A DNA stretch of 64,000 nt from Podocnemis expansa (taxonomy: Eukaryota > Chordata > Testudines > Podocnemididae): the NCBI GenBank assembly GCA_007922195.1, contig ML681992.1:1654613-1718612 (forward strand). The letters run 5' to 3'. A program made the translations under genes and the position numbers. Positions 46,247-59,027 of this stretch are shown piece by piece. Each line of letters starts with the position of its first letter. Position 1 is the stretch's first letter. The notes beneath the pieces were generated by a model, which was not told the origin of the DNA, did not search any database, and saw nothing but the letters and a program-made list of their open reading frames with translations.

Positions 46247-46516
46247 GGCTATAACTACACTGATTCTTCTGTGTCAGGTTTCATGGATTGATGCAGCAGA
46301 ATCAACTGAGCATGAAGCAGAGAACGGCTTAATCATCCTGGAAGTGCTCTCCATTCTATGCAGTAACTCCTTCTCCCCCTGACCCCCAAGAAAAGAGTTA
46401 ATACTTTGTCAGTCAAAGGGCATTTCCCATTTGCACAGGACAGTAAGTTGATGGGCAATAAGCATTTTATGGTACATAGCTTGTGTATCGCCTCCTGATC
46501 TAGTGTAGGCATGGCG
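46247..46516. mobile_element. MITE-like element, 270 bp, possible TCA duplication
   Basis: It starts GGCTATAACTACACTGATTC and ends AGTGTAGGCATGGCG, a decayed form of the shared terminus. TCA at 46244-46246 and at 46517-46519 may be the 3-bp target duplication. The interior has no TCGA palindromes and resembles the 31665 element only in length. Confidence 0.5.
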
Positions 46517-46519
46517 TCA

Positions 46520-46949
46520 GACAAATGTGATTTGTATAATGGAGACAAATTGGTTCCTTCAAACTTTTCAGCATAAAAGAACTCAGAAGGACTAACATAT
46601 TTTCATGAACTAATAAAGAGTTTTGGAAGAAGTATCTTCACTGGATAAAAGTTCCTTGGTCTTGAGCCTTGAGCCTGGAGCAAGCTATTCTGCAATAACT
46701 ATTCCAGAACAGTTTCCAGTTTGGATACACTGTTTCAGAATAAAAGTGATTTTATTCCAAAACAATTGTTTCTCTCACAAAACTAGGTGCTTTTTCTTTT
46801 TCCTTTTTTTTCCCCTTAAGACAGTGGCTATGACTGTGGATGACATTCAGCAAACTGAGAAGTCACTCGGAGCTGAAAGAATGTGAATACAGAATTCAGT
46901 CTGTTGAACCAACTCCTTTAGGTATCTGATCTTTTCAGTTGTTCCCCAA
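46520..46949. other. Unannotated DNA
   Basis: About 430 bp between two MITEs. The + frame at 46623-46886 has no recognised domain. Confidence 0.45.
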
Positions 46950-48073
46950 GGCTATGTTCACATGTAGATGCTTATTTCAAAATAAGCTAATTTGAAATAA
47001 AATCCTTAATTTGATTTAACTTAAATAAAATTAAGGAAAATCACCAAATCGAAATAGCAAGTCCGGACACAGGACTTGCTATTTCGATTCAGGAGAGGGA
47101 CACCGTGGGACGTGTGGCAACATGGCCCCCTGGCAGGGCCATGTTGCCATCTAATCCTCTACCTGGCTTTCACCTGGAGAGCCAGGGAGGGGAAAACAGT
47201 CCCCAGGGCAAGGATCCACATTGCTGCCTCCCCTGCTGCTGATGGGGCAGCGGGGAGGGACCATGGGGCACCCCTCTGTCCCCCAGTGGGGGTCCCAGAG
47301 CCAGCTCCCTAGGCTTGCCAGGGGTGCCGGCTGCTGGCAGGGTGGCAGGTGCCAGAGCCCGCTGGTCCCACAGCCCAGGCACCGCAGCTGCTGGGGGGGG
47401 GTTGCCGGTGCCAAACTGACTCACCCCTGTAGCCCAGGCTCCATGGCTGCTGGTGGGGCAGCGGGTGCCAGAGCCCACTTGCCCAGGCTGGTAAGCAGGC
47501 TCCAGCATCCGCTGCCCCACCAGCAGCTGCATAGCCTGGGCTGCGGCGTGAGCCGGTTGGACACCCGCAGCTCCCCCCCCCATCTGTTGGCACCCCTGGA
47601 AAGCAGGGGGAGCTGGTTCCTGGACCCCAGCCTCCCTGCACCTTCTTTTCCTCCCTGGCCATGGTGCTGAGAGGGGGTGGGTTTTCCTCCCAGGGTGCCT
47701 ATGTTTGGACATGCGATTTCACTTCAGGAGAGGGGCAGCTTGGGAGGTGTGGCAACATGGCCCCCTCACTGGGCCGTGCCCCCACACAATATATACAAAA
47801 AGGAAGGTACCCTGGGAAGGAGAATGGCAAAAGTGTTATTTCAAAATGACCATTATTTTGAAATAACGTGAGAACAGTGTTGTTTTGAAACAACCATTTC
47901 AAAACAATGGCTATTTCGATTGCATGCAAGGTTTTGCTGCTTCAAAGCAATGGCCGTTATTTTGAAACGACTGGGTCCTGTTGCGAAATAATTAAATGTC
48001 ATTCGGACATGCCCAGCTTTATTTCAAAATAATGGCTGTTCTTTCAAAATCAAATCCTGGTGTGGACACAGCC
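46950..48073. mobile_element. MITE, TTTCGAAA family, 1,124 bp, GC-rich core
   Basis: The left end GGCTATGTTCACATGTAG and right end TGGTGTGGACACAGCC are inverted copies. Arms hold TTATTTCAAAATAAG and TTATTTTGAAATAAC palindromes, nearly all with the central CG decayed to CA or TG, so the copy is old. The flanks CAA and ATT do not match. The core (about 47085-47810) is GC-rich. A direct repeat brackets it: AGGAGAGGGACA...GGCAACATGGCCCCCT near 47090-47130 and AGGAGAGGGGCA...GGCAACATGGCCCCCT near 47725-47767. Multi-frame ORFs here are composition artefacts. Confidence 0.8.
47325..47510. repeat. Minisatellite with about 62-65-bp unit in MITE core
   Basis: GGCTGCTGGCAGGGTGGCAGGTGCC, GCTGCTGGGGGGGGGTTGCCGGTGCC and GCTGCTGGTGGGGCAGCGGGTGCC recur about every 60-70 bp. 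Each is followed by AGCCCAGGC-type sequence. There are about three units, and an inverted GGGGCAGCGGGTGCC/GCTGCCCCACCAGCAGC pair lies at 47447-47530. Confidence 0.65.
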
Positions 48074-49920
48074 ATTGTGTCAGGTTCAGTCTGGATGGCT
48101 AATACATCACCCCAGGGTCAGCAGATCACTTTTACATTGCAAGCTGAGCAGCAGATTACTATAGGCTAGTTGGCACTCAAGACTTGTTACAAAGCCTTGC
48201 CTCCAGAGAAAGGGTGTAGCTTCAGCGTGAGAATGAAGAGACCTATTACAATGTGTGTGTGAGAAGAAGCAAGGTGCAGTTAGAAGGCAGAGAGATCTGG
48301 TGAAGGAGCAGAATGCTGGTCAGGAAGAGCCAATAGAAAGAGTGGGGAAGGGAAAAACTCCTGTGCAAAGGGCATAGTGGACTTCTCCCAGCACTGGAGG
48401 CCGGAGGGAAAGAGACCCATGTCTAGAGGGAAGTGTGGGACCCAGCAAGATAGAGGAGGAACTTTGTCACAATATATGTATATATGGAAAACCTGAATGT
48501 CCTTAACTTTACACATTGTGTGTGAAGTTAACCACATGCTTAACTACTTCCAGGATCAGTACCTTACTATGTAAGATCGCTGCAGTAAAGATAGTTTCGA
48601 TATAAACATTTGAACAGTACTCAATGTAATGTAGCCCCAGTCTTGACTGAGATCTCTGAATGCTAAAATAATAAATCATCACATTTGATGGTATATTGGT
48701 AAATTATGATCTACAGTGAAAGTCCTTCAGTTTCTGGTAGTAAGGTTAGTTTCACTCAAGTGGTATGAGCAGGTTTGTCAATACATTTTTAAAACTTCCC
48801 ACTGGTTCTGGGGTTAAACTTAAAAGCAAGCTTTCTGTTTACTCATGTATAACTGTGGGAGTCTCTTTTGGCTTTCACTGAGAGCTAAAGCTACTGAATA
48901 AATGACAGCACATGATGATTCATGCTCTTGTTTTCAACATGGTCTTCACAAGTGGTCTATTCAAATTGACAGACAATGCTAACTATAGTGACAACAATAT
49001 TCCAATGAGTGGAGATTAAAAACAACAAACATCCACAGAACAGGTGTATCGCTGTCAGCAGCAGGGCATTCTTTCCTGTAGTGTTTTGCCAGAATGTTTG
49101 AGCTGTGGAAAATATGTACAGTGAAGTTTTGTTTGTTAAAATTTGCCTGGTTTTACATTTGGGAAGTTTTGGAATTGGAGAAAACTACAAAATATCAACA
49201 TGTGCCATGCAGGGTTATAAGGTTTGGAAGTTCTTTATAATTCCTCTGCAGTGTGCGGAATATGATGTTTCAATGAGCCAGGCTCTAACTTATTCTAAAG
49301 TTCTAGCAAACATATTTTCTCCCTGAAGTTTTGACTGGTTTTCTTTTCTTTTCTTTTCCCTTAGGTCTGATACTAAGCCTATCAATGTCAAAGGCAGTCT
49401 TGTTCTTTTGAATTAACTGGGGGGTGATAATGATAGGACCATAATGAGCAAGAGGCCACTCACATTCTATACCTTGAGTGCTCACATTGAAATCAATGGG
49501 ACTATTTGAGGAACATGCTGTGTGTAACAGCATCTGGCCTTTGGTGACTATAGACCACCTGGGTGACAGCTCACATTTTCAGTAGTGTTCATTTTCTTCT
49601 GTTGGGGCTAAACTCTATTCAGTGATGATGGTACTTAGTACATTTGCCTTACAGTAGCTTCTAGAAACATCAACTCAGATCTGGGGCCTGTTATACTATA
49701 CCTGTTTGAACACATAGTCAAAGACAGTACTTGGCCTGAAAAGCTCTATAATGGAAATGGAAAAGAAAGATGGTTCAATAAAACATGTTACCTCACTTAC
49801 TTGTCTCTCTAATATACTAGAAGTAACACAACTACAGCTATTGTTGATATTCCCAGATGTTTTCATATTACAAAAAATGAGCATGAACACTTGGTCATGT
49901 TCCTCACCAGAATAATACAT
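48074..49920. other. Unannotated DNA
   Basis: About 1.85 kb with no recognised gene or dispersed repeat. TTTTC units occur near 49343-49358. Confidence 0.5.
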
Positions 49921-50230
49921 TGTCATAGAAATGCAGGGCAGGAAGGGACCTCAGAAGTCATCTTGTTCATTCCTACAGAGTGAGGCACAATTAAATATCT
50001 CTAGACTATCCCTGACTTGCCTATTCCTAGAAGCCTCCAGTGACAAGGATTCCCTATATCTAGTATCTCCCTAGATACTTGTACCAGCACTTAATTATCC
50101 TTCTGCTGGGAAAATATTTCTTAATGTCTAACCAAAATCTCCCTTACTGCACACGAAGCTGTTTCTTGTACTACATTCAAAGGAGTAACTATTTCATCAC
50201 CACCTTTGTTACACCTCTTAACATGCTTTT
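49921..50230 (-). mobile_element. CR1-type LINE 3' fragment
   Basis: The plus strand reads CATAGAAATGCAGGGCAGGAAGGGACCTCAGAAGTCATCT, the complement of the conserved CR1 3' UTR. Decayed ORF2 end sequence follows, with AATATTTCTTAATGTCTAACC. The copy is truncated on its 5' side near 50230. Confidence 0.75.
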
Positions 50231-50599
50231 TCCTATTCATTTTTAATCATTTTAATTACATATATTACAGAAAAGCACATAAACTATGTCTCACACAGTC
50301 CATAAACTTCTTGTAATGTGGTAATAATATACTACCTGATCTTAAATAATTCATAACATATTTGAACACTGACAATATATATCCCCTTGCCTTCTCTTCT
50401 ATGACTAACCATGCCAAATTCTTGAACCACGTTAGCCTCCAGATCAAATTCAGGCTTAAAACCAAATTAATACACAAGAGAATCTGAAAATTCAGGTGTC
50501 ACCACAGTTGTCTTTTTGCAAACTTCCTCAGAATAATGACATTTCAGTCAGTGTGGTAATTAATAAATGATAGACCTACAATCATCATCAGACAAAGAG
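50231..50599. other. Unannotated DNA
   Basis: About 370 bp of AT-rich spacer. No gene is recognised. Confidence 0.45.
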
Positions 50600-51350
50600 A
50601 CTTGGTCAAAACTGAAGAACATAAGTTTCAGCCCACTCATCAAGTGAAACCTGATTAGTCTGCCCACATATAAACACTAATTACACCATCATGCTCCAAT
50701 CAAACCAGCTACTCCATCAGAGACTCATTCATCTGCTTATCCGTCAGTGTTATGTATACCATCATGTGCCAACAATGCCCCTCCTCTTTATACATCAGAC
50801 AAACTGGTCTATGTCTGCACAAAAGAATGAATGGACACAAATCTGACATCAAAAAAAGGCAATATAAAAAAACCCAATAGGGACCACTTCAATCTCCCTC
50901 ATCACTCCATAAAAATCATATCCATTACAATTCTTAAACAGGACAATTCCAAATCAAAGCTTCAAAGAAACCACAGAGTTGGGATTCATATGCAAATCTG
51001 ACACCATAAACTTGGGTTTGAATAGAGACATGAACTGGCTTTCTCATTACAAACATTAGTTTTAAAGGTGCCCCAGGACTCCTTCTTTGTTTTTCATTAC
51101 AAGCACTGATTCTCACCACTCTTAACCTCCCCACTTTCTGATACATTATTCCACATTGTTTGAATCTATTTAACTTTTTGGTTTTCCTGATGTAATCTAA
51201 CCTGATGCAGTGAAATGTAATCACAGGCTTTATCTTGCCCTCTTATACTGTAAGTTTTCCATTTTCTAGGATCTGATGAAGTGGGACTTCATCCACAAAA
51301 GCTCATGTGAAGAATAAATTTGTTAGTCTTTAAAAATGGCACAGGACTCC
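50600..51350 (+). mobile_element. Penelope-like element 3' part with GIY-YIG remnant
   Basis: The plus strand encodes YTIMCQQCPSSLYIRQTG followed by LCLHKRMNGHKSDI near 50755-50855. This is the GIY-YIG core, in which the glycine of YIG is arginine, so it should be inactive. Downstream are degenerate HFNLPHHS-like and AELICKSDTINLGLNRDMNWLSHY-like words, then the 3' UTR with GATGAAGTGGGACTTCATCC, AAAGCTCATGTGAAG, TTAGTCTTTAAAAATGGCAC and AGGACTCCTTG. A stray PLE tail word, AAAGGTGCCCCAGGACTCC, sits at about 51064-51082 inside it, a sign of nested insertion or rearrangement. RT sequence is absent. Confidence 0.8.
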
Positions 51351-51599
51351 TTGCATATTTTGCTGATTATTCTGAGCACACTCAAGCATGAACAGACACA
51401 ATGAAAGAAGGGAAAAGGCTAAATTTCCAAAAATTGTATCCCTCCCCTCCTTCCTTTTCACTTTACACATCACATACAGACACTGTGCTTTGCAAGTCTC
51501 CTACTTCCAGGTGTGCTTGTGAGATATCCCAAGTCATCTTCCTAAATCTATGCCTTAACCTACACTCACCTGGGTTTTCAGCAGCCGTCAATGGGCATT

Positions 51600-52700
51600 T
51601 ATGCAAGGTATGTAAAATGCCTTGCACAAATGCCGGTGACTTCCTAAGCACTTTGCACTTGTCTTTTTTTAAATTACTTTTGTTTACCTCAGACCATTTC
51701 AGCAGTTAGTCCAACTCATTTTGAATTGTGATCCTATTCTCAAAAGTACTTATAACCCAGTTTGGTATCATCAGCAAAATTTATAAGAGTGCTCTTTATG
51801 CCATCATCTAAGTCACTGATGAAAATATTGAACAGAACTGAACCCAGTACTGATCCCTGCAGTACCCAACTTCTTGCGCCCTCGTAACACAACTGTGAAC
51901 CATTGACAACTACTCTCAGGGAGTGGTTATCTAACCAGTTTTTCACCCATCTTATAGTAACTTCATCATGTCTGTACTTCTTGACTTTGTTAATGAGAAG
52001 GTGAGGAAAGACCATATCAGAAGTACTATTAAAGTCTAGATACACCACATCACCCACTTCCTCTCTATCCACAAGGCTTGTTACCCCATCACAGAAAACT
52101 ATTGGTTTGACACAATTTGTTCTTAACAAATCCATACTAACTCTCATTTAATACCTTATTCTCTTCTAGATGTTTGTTAATGGATTCCTCAATTATTTGT
52201 TCCATTATTTTTCCTGGTACAGAGATTAAACTCACTGGTCTATTATTACCTGGATTGTCCTCATTTTCATTTTATAAGATGGGCACTATATTTGCTCTTT
52301 TCCAGTTCTCTGTAACCTCTCTAGTCTTCCATGATTTTTTCATGGACAATAGCCCATTGCTCAGAAATCTCCGGAGTCAGCTCTTTGAGTATGTTCAGGT
52401 GCATATTATCAGGCCCTGGGAAAATGAAAACATTAAACTTGTCTACTTAATATTCTTTCCTTATTTTAGCCTCAAATCCTATCCCATTTGTATTGACCTC
52501 TCCTATGTCAGGCATACAATCACCATCAGCCTTTTGGTAACGACCGAAAGTAAGAAATTGTTAGTTCCTCTGCAATTTCCACATTTTATGTTATTGTTTT
52601 TCCCTCTTTGGTGAGTAATGGTACTATGATGCCATTAGTCATCTTCTTGTTTCTAATGTATTTAACAATGTTTACTATCTTTAGTAAACGATAGTAGAAC
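51600..52700 (-). mobile_element. CR1-type LINE, reverse transcriptase region
   Basis: Minus-strand translation runs through PDNMHLNILKELTPEISE (near 52415), then WKRANIVPIFYKM (near 52290), then the open frame 51740-52147. These are successive segments of a CR1 reverse transcriptase. The remainder down to about 51600 continues toward the thumb with decayed sequence. Neither the endonuclease nor the 3' UTR is recognised, so both ends are lost or too decayed to see. Confidence 0.85.
51740..52147 (-). pseudogene. CR1 reverse transcriptase fragment (motifs A, B, C)
   Basis: In this 135-residue frame, residues 35-39 are VYLDF with the first catalytic aspartate (motif A). VLQGSVLGSVLFNIFISDLDD near residues 95-115 is motif B. 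FADDTKLG at residues 124-131 is the FADD catalytic box (nt 51767-51778). All three catalytic aspartates remain. Upstream and downstream segments lie in other frames or contain stops. It is a retroelement remnant. Confidence 0.85.
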
Positions 52701-53210
52701 TGCACCCCCCCTTTGTTTTCATGTTATCTTTCTACAGTGCAAGAGGACAAAGATTTGGCAGGTGTTTTTGTGGTGCTTATAGCAGATACCACCATTTGCT
52801 GATCTCTGCTGTTTAAACTTATTCTTGCTTTGTAATAAAAAAATTCCAGAACATCTAAAACATTTAAATTTTGAACTTTTTTTTTTCCAAAGAAAGGTGT
52901 GTGTTTTGCTGATGCATTTGTTTTTCCCCATCAAGACAGATTTCCATGAGAAATATCTATTCTCAACAATTCATTTTGTGAAAAAAATCAATGAAAAATG
53001 GAAACAGGAGGGCTCTTATTAGCTAAAATGGGCTTTGAATCATGAATTACACTGCTAAAGCATGTGCTGCAATTGTGTAAGCTTCCTCAGACCAATTTAC
53101 TGGTATGCTGGAAAGAACTGCTATGACCAAAAAGATTCCATGTCCATTCAGACCATATTCTTAACAAGTGCCATAGTCTGTGCATTTGAGCATATTGGAT
53201 TTGCTGCATT
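52701..53210. other. Unannotated DNA
   Basis: About 500 bp. No gene or repeat is recognised. Confidence 0.45.
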
Positions 53211-54159
53211 GAACCTGATAATGTTGCATCAAATCTAACCAAAATAAGAGGTTAAAAAAAAAAAAAAAGACAACCCCCCCTCACATTTACAAGTCAATTT
53301 CCTAATCCTCTGAATGTATATGGATGCATATCTTTCCAGAGCCCTGAACAAAGCAATTGATGGTGTAATATCATAAATAATAACAGATTTGTTTGCCCTC
53401 ATTGGGCATGATTTATTGTGGTTTTGTCATACTGTTATGGGTCATAGAAGTATCCATTCTGTGAAAAAGCTGACACAATATCTGACTATGACTGCCCACA
53501 GCAATGCATCCCACAAGATGACTCCATGGTTTGTAAGTACAGTGTAACACATGTGTACAGAATTTGCTTACATAAAAGCAGGCCCACTTGGTTTCATGAA
53601 TTCTAAGTGTGTTAAGCCACATCTGTAATGAAAAATGTCTCTGGATGTGGAGTATTTGAAGTGTCTATCACTCTAATTTTATTTCTGGCTTCTTCAAGAA
53701 TTAAACACAGAATGGAAGTAAACCACCTTTCTTTGGGTCCTGGAAAATGAAGAATGTCAATAAATTCTAGTTGCCATGATTTCAGCTAATGAGTTTTAAC
53801 TTCATTGGAAATATCTTGTAGTGTTGAAATAAGTAAACAATATGGAACTCAAATGTGATCCCAGATCCCCATTGAAGCTGATAATTTTACATCAAATCTA
53901 ACCAAAATAAGAGGTTAAAAAAAAAAAAACCTGCACATTCACAAGTCAATTTTCTAATCCTCTGGGTGTATATGGATTCATATCTTTCCAGAGCCTTGAA
54001 CAAAGCAATTGATGGTCTAATATCATGCTTAAATACTAACAGATTTGTTTGCCCTCATTGGGCATGATTTATTGTGGTTTTGTCTTACTGTTATTGGTCA
54101 TAGAAGTATCCATTTGAAGATGGATGAAGAAGAACTCAAATGTGATTCCAGATCCCCAT
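53211..54159. repeat. Diverged tandem duplication with a 373-389-bp presence/absence block
   Basis: Segment A (53211-53458) is repeated as A' (53874-54114) at about 85-90% identity by eye. Both copies contain CTAACCAAAATAAGAGG, a long A run, CAAAGCAATTGATGGT and TTTGCCCTCATTGGGC. Segment B (53845-53872), GAACTCAAATGTGATCCCAG plus eight bases, recurs as B' (54132-54159). The order is A, about 386 bp of extra DNA, B, A', B'. The extra block between A and B is absent between A' and B'. No coding sequence is involved. Confidence 0.85.
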
Positions 54160-55549
54160 GTAGAGCAGAAAAGAGCTTAAATTCCATCCTACCTGACCTG
54201 CACAGGCTAGCAACATTGCTAATTTGTGATCAGGGAGAACAGCAGCCTCTCACAAACAGTTAATCCCATTCCCATGTGGGTAGGTTTGTAGGGTGGAGCC
54301 TTGACTGCATTACAGAAAATCTCACACAGCACAAGTGAAGTGTCATGGTGGGGAAAGTAAGCTATGTAGGAATAGAACTGACAAAATTTACTTCCCTGAA
54401 CCCATTCTGCAGTTTCCTTTGCTCAGTCCCTGGTCTACTTCTGAGACAGGATGGGTACACACTGGTCTTTCTAAGGGTGATTCCACAATCTCTCCCTGAT
54501 TTCTGATGAATCAGTGACTATATCCTTCTATGAAGCCCAGAAATGTACTGGAACTATCAGTACCAGAATAAGGAAAGTATATCTAAGTACTGTAACTCTA
54601 GTGTAACTAAGGAAAGAGTACTTAAGTATTATAATTATTGATATAATGAAACTAGCAGTACCTAAGAAAGAAAAGAGTAAGGAGCTGAGAAACTGATCTA
54701 TAGTAAATTCAACAAAGAAAAAAAGTTTTTGTAAGTAATTTCTTTATTTTTTTTCTTAAATTTCTCTGCCATCATTTTTATATTTTATTTTTATGATGAC
54801 TTCTGTTCTTATTCTAGATCTGGTTGCAAATATGCTAATAGCTAAGTTAATTCTTGCATGATTTCAGGAATAATAGGGATTTTCCATTATTGTTTGGAAA
54901 TTGAGATAAAAATAGATTTTTTCCTTTTTTAGACAAGAAAACACATTTTTGTTAAATGAAAGTGCTTTGTTTCTTTTTAAAAAAATCATTGTTTATTCTA
55001 AATTTGAGTACCCCATGTATGTTCCTTCTAACCTTTTTCTTTCTTTGATAACTAGTCCTAATTGTTATAATCTCTTTGCTCGTAATTCCCGTCCTTCTCT
55101 AGTAGGCAGTAATTTTTCTAATGACCATTAGTTTTGGAGTGAGATTTTCACTCATGTTTATAGGCCACTGAAGTATCTTCAAACAGTAACAGTTATCATT
55201 CATGGCAGACCTTGGTGAGGTTCGGACCTGCTAATCCAGAGACAAAGTCTCTTTATTGTGTTAATAACTCCTGAAACAATTCTGTTCCTACTAAATAAAT
55301 ACAAACGTGTTTTTCATTAGTACTCCCATTTTCTAATTCTAATATTCTATATTAGAGGTTGTTTGACTAAAAATATGTTTATCTATCAACTGTTTCCACC
55401 CCTTTAGTTGAAGTGTTACACTAACATGTCCAAAGGTAATGGTCACATAAGTCTTCTACAGCAAACAGCTGTTCAGAGACTTAAACTTATCATAACTTTA
55501 CTTCTTAAAATTTCAAAGAATTTCAAGTGTTGCTATTCACTTTATAAAC

Positions 55550-55580
<31 letters not shown>

Positions 55581-57097
55581 GTACACACACATATGATACA
55601 AACATGCAAAAAATGAAGAAAAAATATTTTGACATCATCAAGAAAAAGTTGATAGTAATAATGACCTTGAATAATTACAGCTTAAGGGTTAGCTGATATT
55701 TCTTTGTTAAATCTCCTGTTTCTTGATTATAACGCTGATGTTTTAATTAGTATTAGACTGAAAGTTTGATAGAAGTTGTTAGTCAGATGCATTCTCTTTG
55801 AAAAAAATGCTTAAATTATTTAAGCCATTGTTTAATGACCATATAACCACAAAATAATTATCTAGTTATTTTTCCATCTAGATTTAAATGCTTATTACAG
55901 GATCTGAAAGCAAGTTATAAGGTAATTGCTTTTGAACTACTTGGTAACTTCAAGTATAATTACTAAGTAATTTGCAAAATATGTAATTACAATAGGCCAT
56001 ATGCTCCCATGAATTGTGAGCTGCACATAGAGGAAGTGTATCACAAAAGTGACTCAGAATACTTTTAATAGGATATAAATGTTTCAGCATTATTCAGGCT
56101 ATAACATTTTCTGCACCTTGGATGTAACAGCACACACAATTCTCCATAGTTCTGTTGAAAAGAGAAGTGATGGTGTGTTGATGGCAAGGTAGGAGAAGTC
56201 ATCTGGGAAATGCTTTGTAACATATCTCTGCCTCGTATCTACCAGTGAAACATCAAAAAAAGCATTACAAGTTAATACTGATAGAGACAGTGATAATTTA
56301 CAATGTACTGACAACATAGATTGCAGATGGCCAAATTACCACTACAAACACCTTCTGGCACCTGACAGCTCACCAGATGTTGGAGGATGTTATTTGCTAC
56401 TTAATCATTTACCTGAACAGAGACTAGGGAATTCCGCAATGTCCATATTAGGACATTGTCTATATGTCTAATGAAGAAATTGTGAGGAAGGCCGGGGCCA
56501 GTAGGGTCATAGATTTTTCCATATATTATGAGGAAGATGATCCAGCCTTCCTAGAATACTGATGGTGTATTACATAAGGTAGATTCACTGGTAAACTATG
56601 GTGACTTTGTACCACTATGGCAACACAAAGACCACATGCACACTAAGAATGATAGAGTACTGGTATACTATACTGGTGAAACACTCCTGTGGGAGTGTGG
56701 ACAAAGGAGGCCAGCTCTGGGCCAAATTCCTGGGAGTTTGGGGGTTGCACCCAGGCTTTGGGCATGAATTATCCTCCATGAAACCTTTGGTTTGGACTAA
56801 AAGGTCTTGTACTACACAAATACAAGCAGAAATCCTGCTCTGACTACACAGCAGCTCCCTGGCTTTGGAGCAGAGGCAGACTTTTCCTCATATCATCACT
56901 TGGACAAAGTATGCAGTGAGAAGACAGCATTATCTCTTGATTTCCCATGCTTGCTAAAACTAAGTTGCAGTTCCTGCTTCTTCCCCTCCTTTCCTACAAA
57001 TTGCATGTTAAGGGGTCTGTAGTCATGTTTGTTGCAAAGACAACATAATTCAAGGTAAAGTGCTTGAGCGCTCTAAGCTAAAGCTGTAAATAATAAC
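54160..57097. other. Unannotated AT-rich DNA
   Basis: About 2.9 kb without a recognised gene or dispersed repeat, containing one TA/CA microsatellite. Confidence 0.5.
55550..55595. repeat. (TA)n(CA)n microsatellite
   Basis: About seven TA units followed by about ten CA units, interrupted once by GTA. Confidence 0.95.
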
Positions 57098-57205
57098 ATA
57101 GAATCATAGGGTTGGAAGGGACCTCATGAGGTCATCTACTCCAATCCCCTACCAAAAAAGCAGGACCACTTACTAAACTATGCCAGCCAGGGTTTTGTCT
57201 AAAGT
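57098..57205 (-). mobile_element. CR1-type LINE 3'-terminal fragment
   Basis: The plus strand has CATAGAATCATAGGGTTGG, AAGGGACCTCATGAGGTCATC, and GCCAGCCAGGGTTTTGTCT, the complement of the conserved CR1 3' end. Only about 108 bp remain. Confidence 0.85.
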
Positions 57206-57544
57206 AGTGGGTATAATTATATTTCTCCTATAGTCATGAATTTTTGTTTTATAATCATTATTACCAAATTGGAGTTTTTAGGGGTATTGTAGGTAAAGTA
57301 TATATTTATATACTATTTTGGATAAGAAGTTGTGAGGTTCTTAACTCGGGGCTCACTTCAAGGGTCAGGAGGCAAAGGGGAATGAATGGATTAGATTCTG
57401 TAACTTAATAAATCACTCCTTATCAGTCTACCCACTGTGAATTTTATCCCTCTTGATCCTGTTAAAAGCCGTAGTGTGGCTATAGTTATCTTAGTGAAGT
57501 TGCTCTTTGTATCAGTGTAATAAAAACCAGCCCTCATGAGCAAA
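57206..57544. other. Unannotated spacer between two CR1 ends
   Basis: About 340 bp with nothing recognised. The CR1 ends on its two sides are in opposite orientations. Confidence 0.45.
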
Positions 57545-57655
57545 ACTTAGACAGGCTTAAGAGGGTTCTTGGTCCTGCCATGAATGCAGGAGACTGGACT
57601 TGATGACCTCTCATGGTCCCTTCCAGTTTTTACAATTCTGTGATTCTGAAACAAT
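57545..57655 (+). mobile_element. CR1-type LINE 3'-terminal fragment
   Basis: CTGCCATGAATGCAGGAGAC, TGGACTTGATGACCTCTCATGG and TCCCTTCCAGTTTTTACAATTCTGTGATTCTGA are the conserved CR1 3' UTR and its short terminal repeat. It is about 110 bp, in the orientation opposite to the copy at 57098. Confidence 0.85.
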
Positions 57656-59027
57656 CTATACCTGTAAATTGCATCTTTTGCTACTATAGGTAGGACTACA
57701 TTAGGAGTTTCTGGTGACACAGATTTTTCTTTGGATAGATGATAATTGGCATATAAGTAAGAGTATGCATCATTAAAAAATGCTGCCCCAGCTTTCATTA
57801 CAAGCTTTGTTATACTTTTCCAGAAGACACTGTGTATTTATATGACATTTGCCATGTCATTAGAGTTGATTTGTGGTAACATTCTACCTACTGAGTTATG
57901 TCTCTTCTAGAAAAATGCTAATCAAAATATGCTAAAGCAGTTTGCTAGCTACATTAATTCATTTCCCTCCATTTTAATATTTTGTCCACCCCATTGAAAA
58001 GATTTAACCTGCCTCCCAGTTGTAAGGTTAGTCAAGATTTTATTTATGCTTTGCCATAAAAAGAGGGGGAATAAAAAGTTCTGTAGAGATCACAAAAAAT
58101 AAATTGCAGAGTGACAGCTCACTGGGGTTCCATGGGCCAAAAGGCCAATTGTGAACTGTAAAATGTGAACTCTATATTCTCATAATTCTACACATATTGC
58201 ATAGTGAATTTTAATATCTGACTTCAGATATGTTCCCCAGCATTCTGTATGAGGTACTAATCAATACTTGCGTGTACTTTTTCAACTTTTTTATATATGG
58301 GGCTTTAATTGGGCTTAATTATATGTTGGTCTGGTGCTGGTAGACAAGTCATTTAAACCACCTTTTTCACAGGCTAATTACATTTTCCTTTTCTCTAGTT
58401 GCAAGAGTTGACACTCTGGAATCTGAGTTGCATGAGTGCAGAACACTCATGGCTCCAGCTGAAGTCATGGGGAGCTTTGCTTTGAACATATAAAGTGCTA
58501 TATAATTCTAAATATTTTGACAAGTCTCATCTTGAATATCTCAAATTTGATACTCAGAATTAATGGATACTGTTTATGTTAATCTCCTGAATCTCAATTT
58601 GCAACCTTAGTTCTGATGTGTCCTAACTTGTGAATGCTTGACTTTGCAACCTTAACAATGATATTTTAATGTAGTGTATTTGAGTATAATAGGAATACAG
58701 GAAGCTGTATGACAAAGTGTGTAAGAAGGAAAGGTGACTACTTAACCTGCAGTCACATACACCCCAGTGGTAACTGCTTTTCCTGCTACTATCAGCCTGC
58801 CTCTTCACACTGTAAATTACTCATTTTTCAGAACCACTGAATAATAAATTTACTTTGTTACACAAGTTTCTCAATTACATCTCTTAATATCTGTTGATGA
58901 TAGGCTAAATTCAAATGGTTGTTCTTTGTTTTATGTGGTGTATTACTGGTCTATTAAAATCATATGATAATGTTTTTCTCCCTGAAGGATGACTGAAAAT
59001 TTTTAAACAGTTCCAAATCTTAAACAG
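57656..59027. other. Unannotated AT-rich DNA
   Basis: About 1.4 kb with no recognised gene or repeat. Confidence 0.5.
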
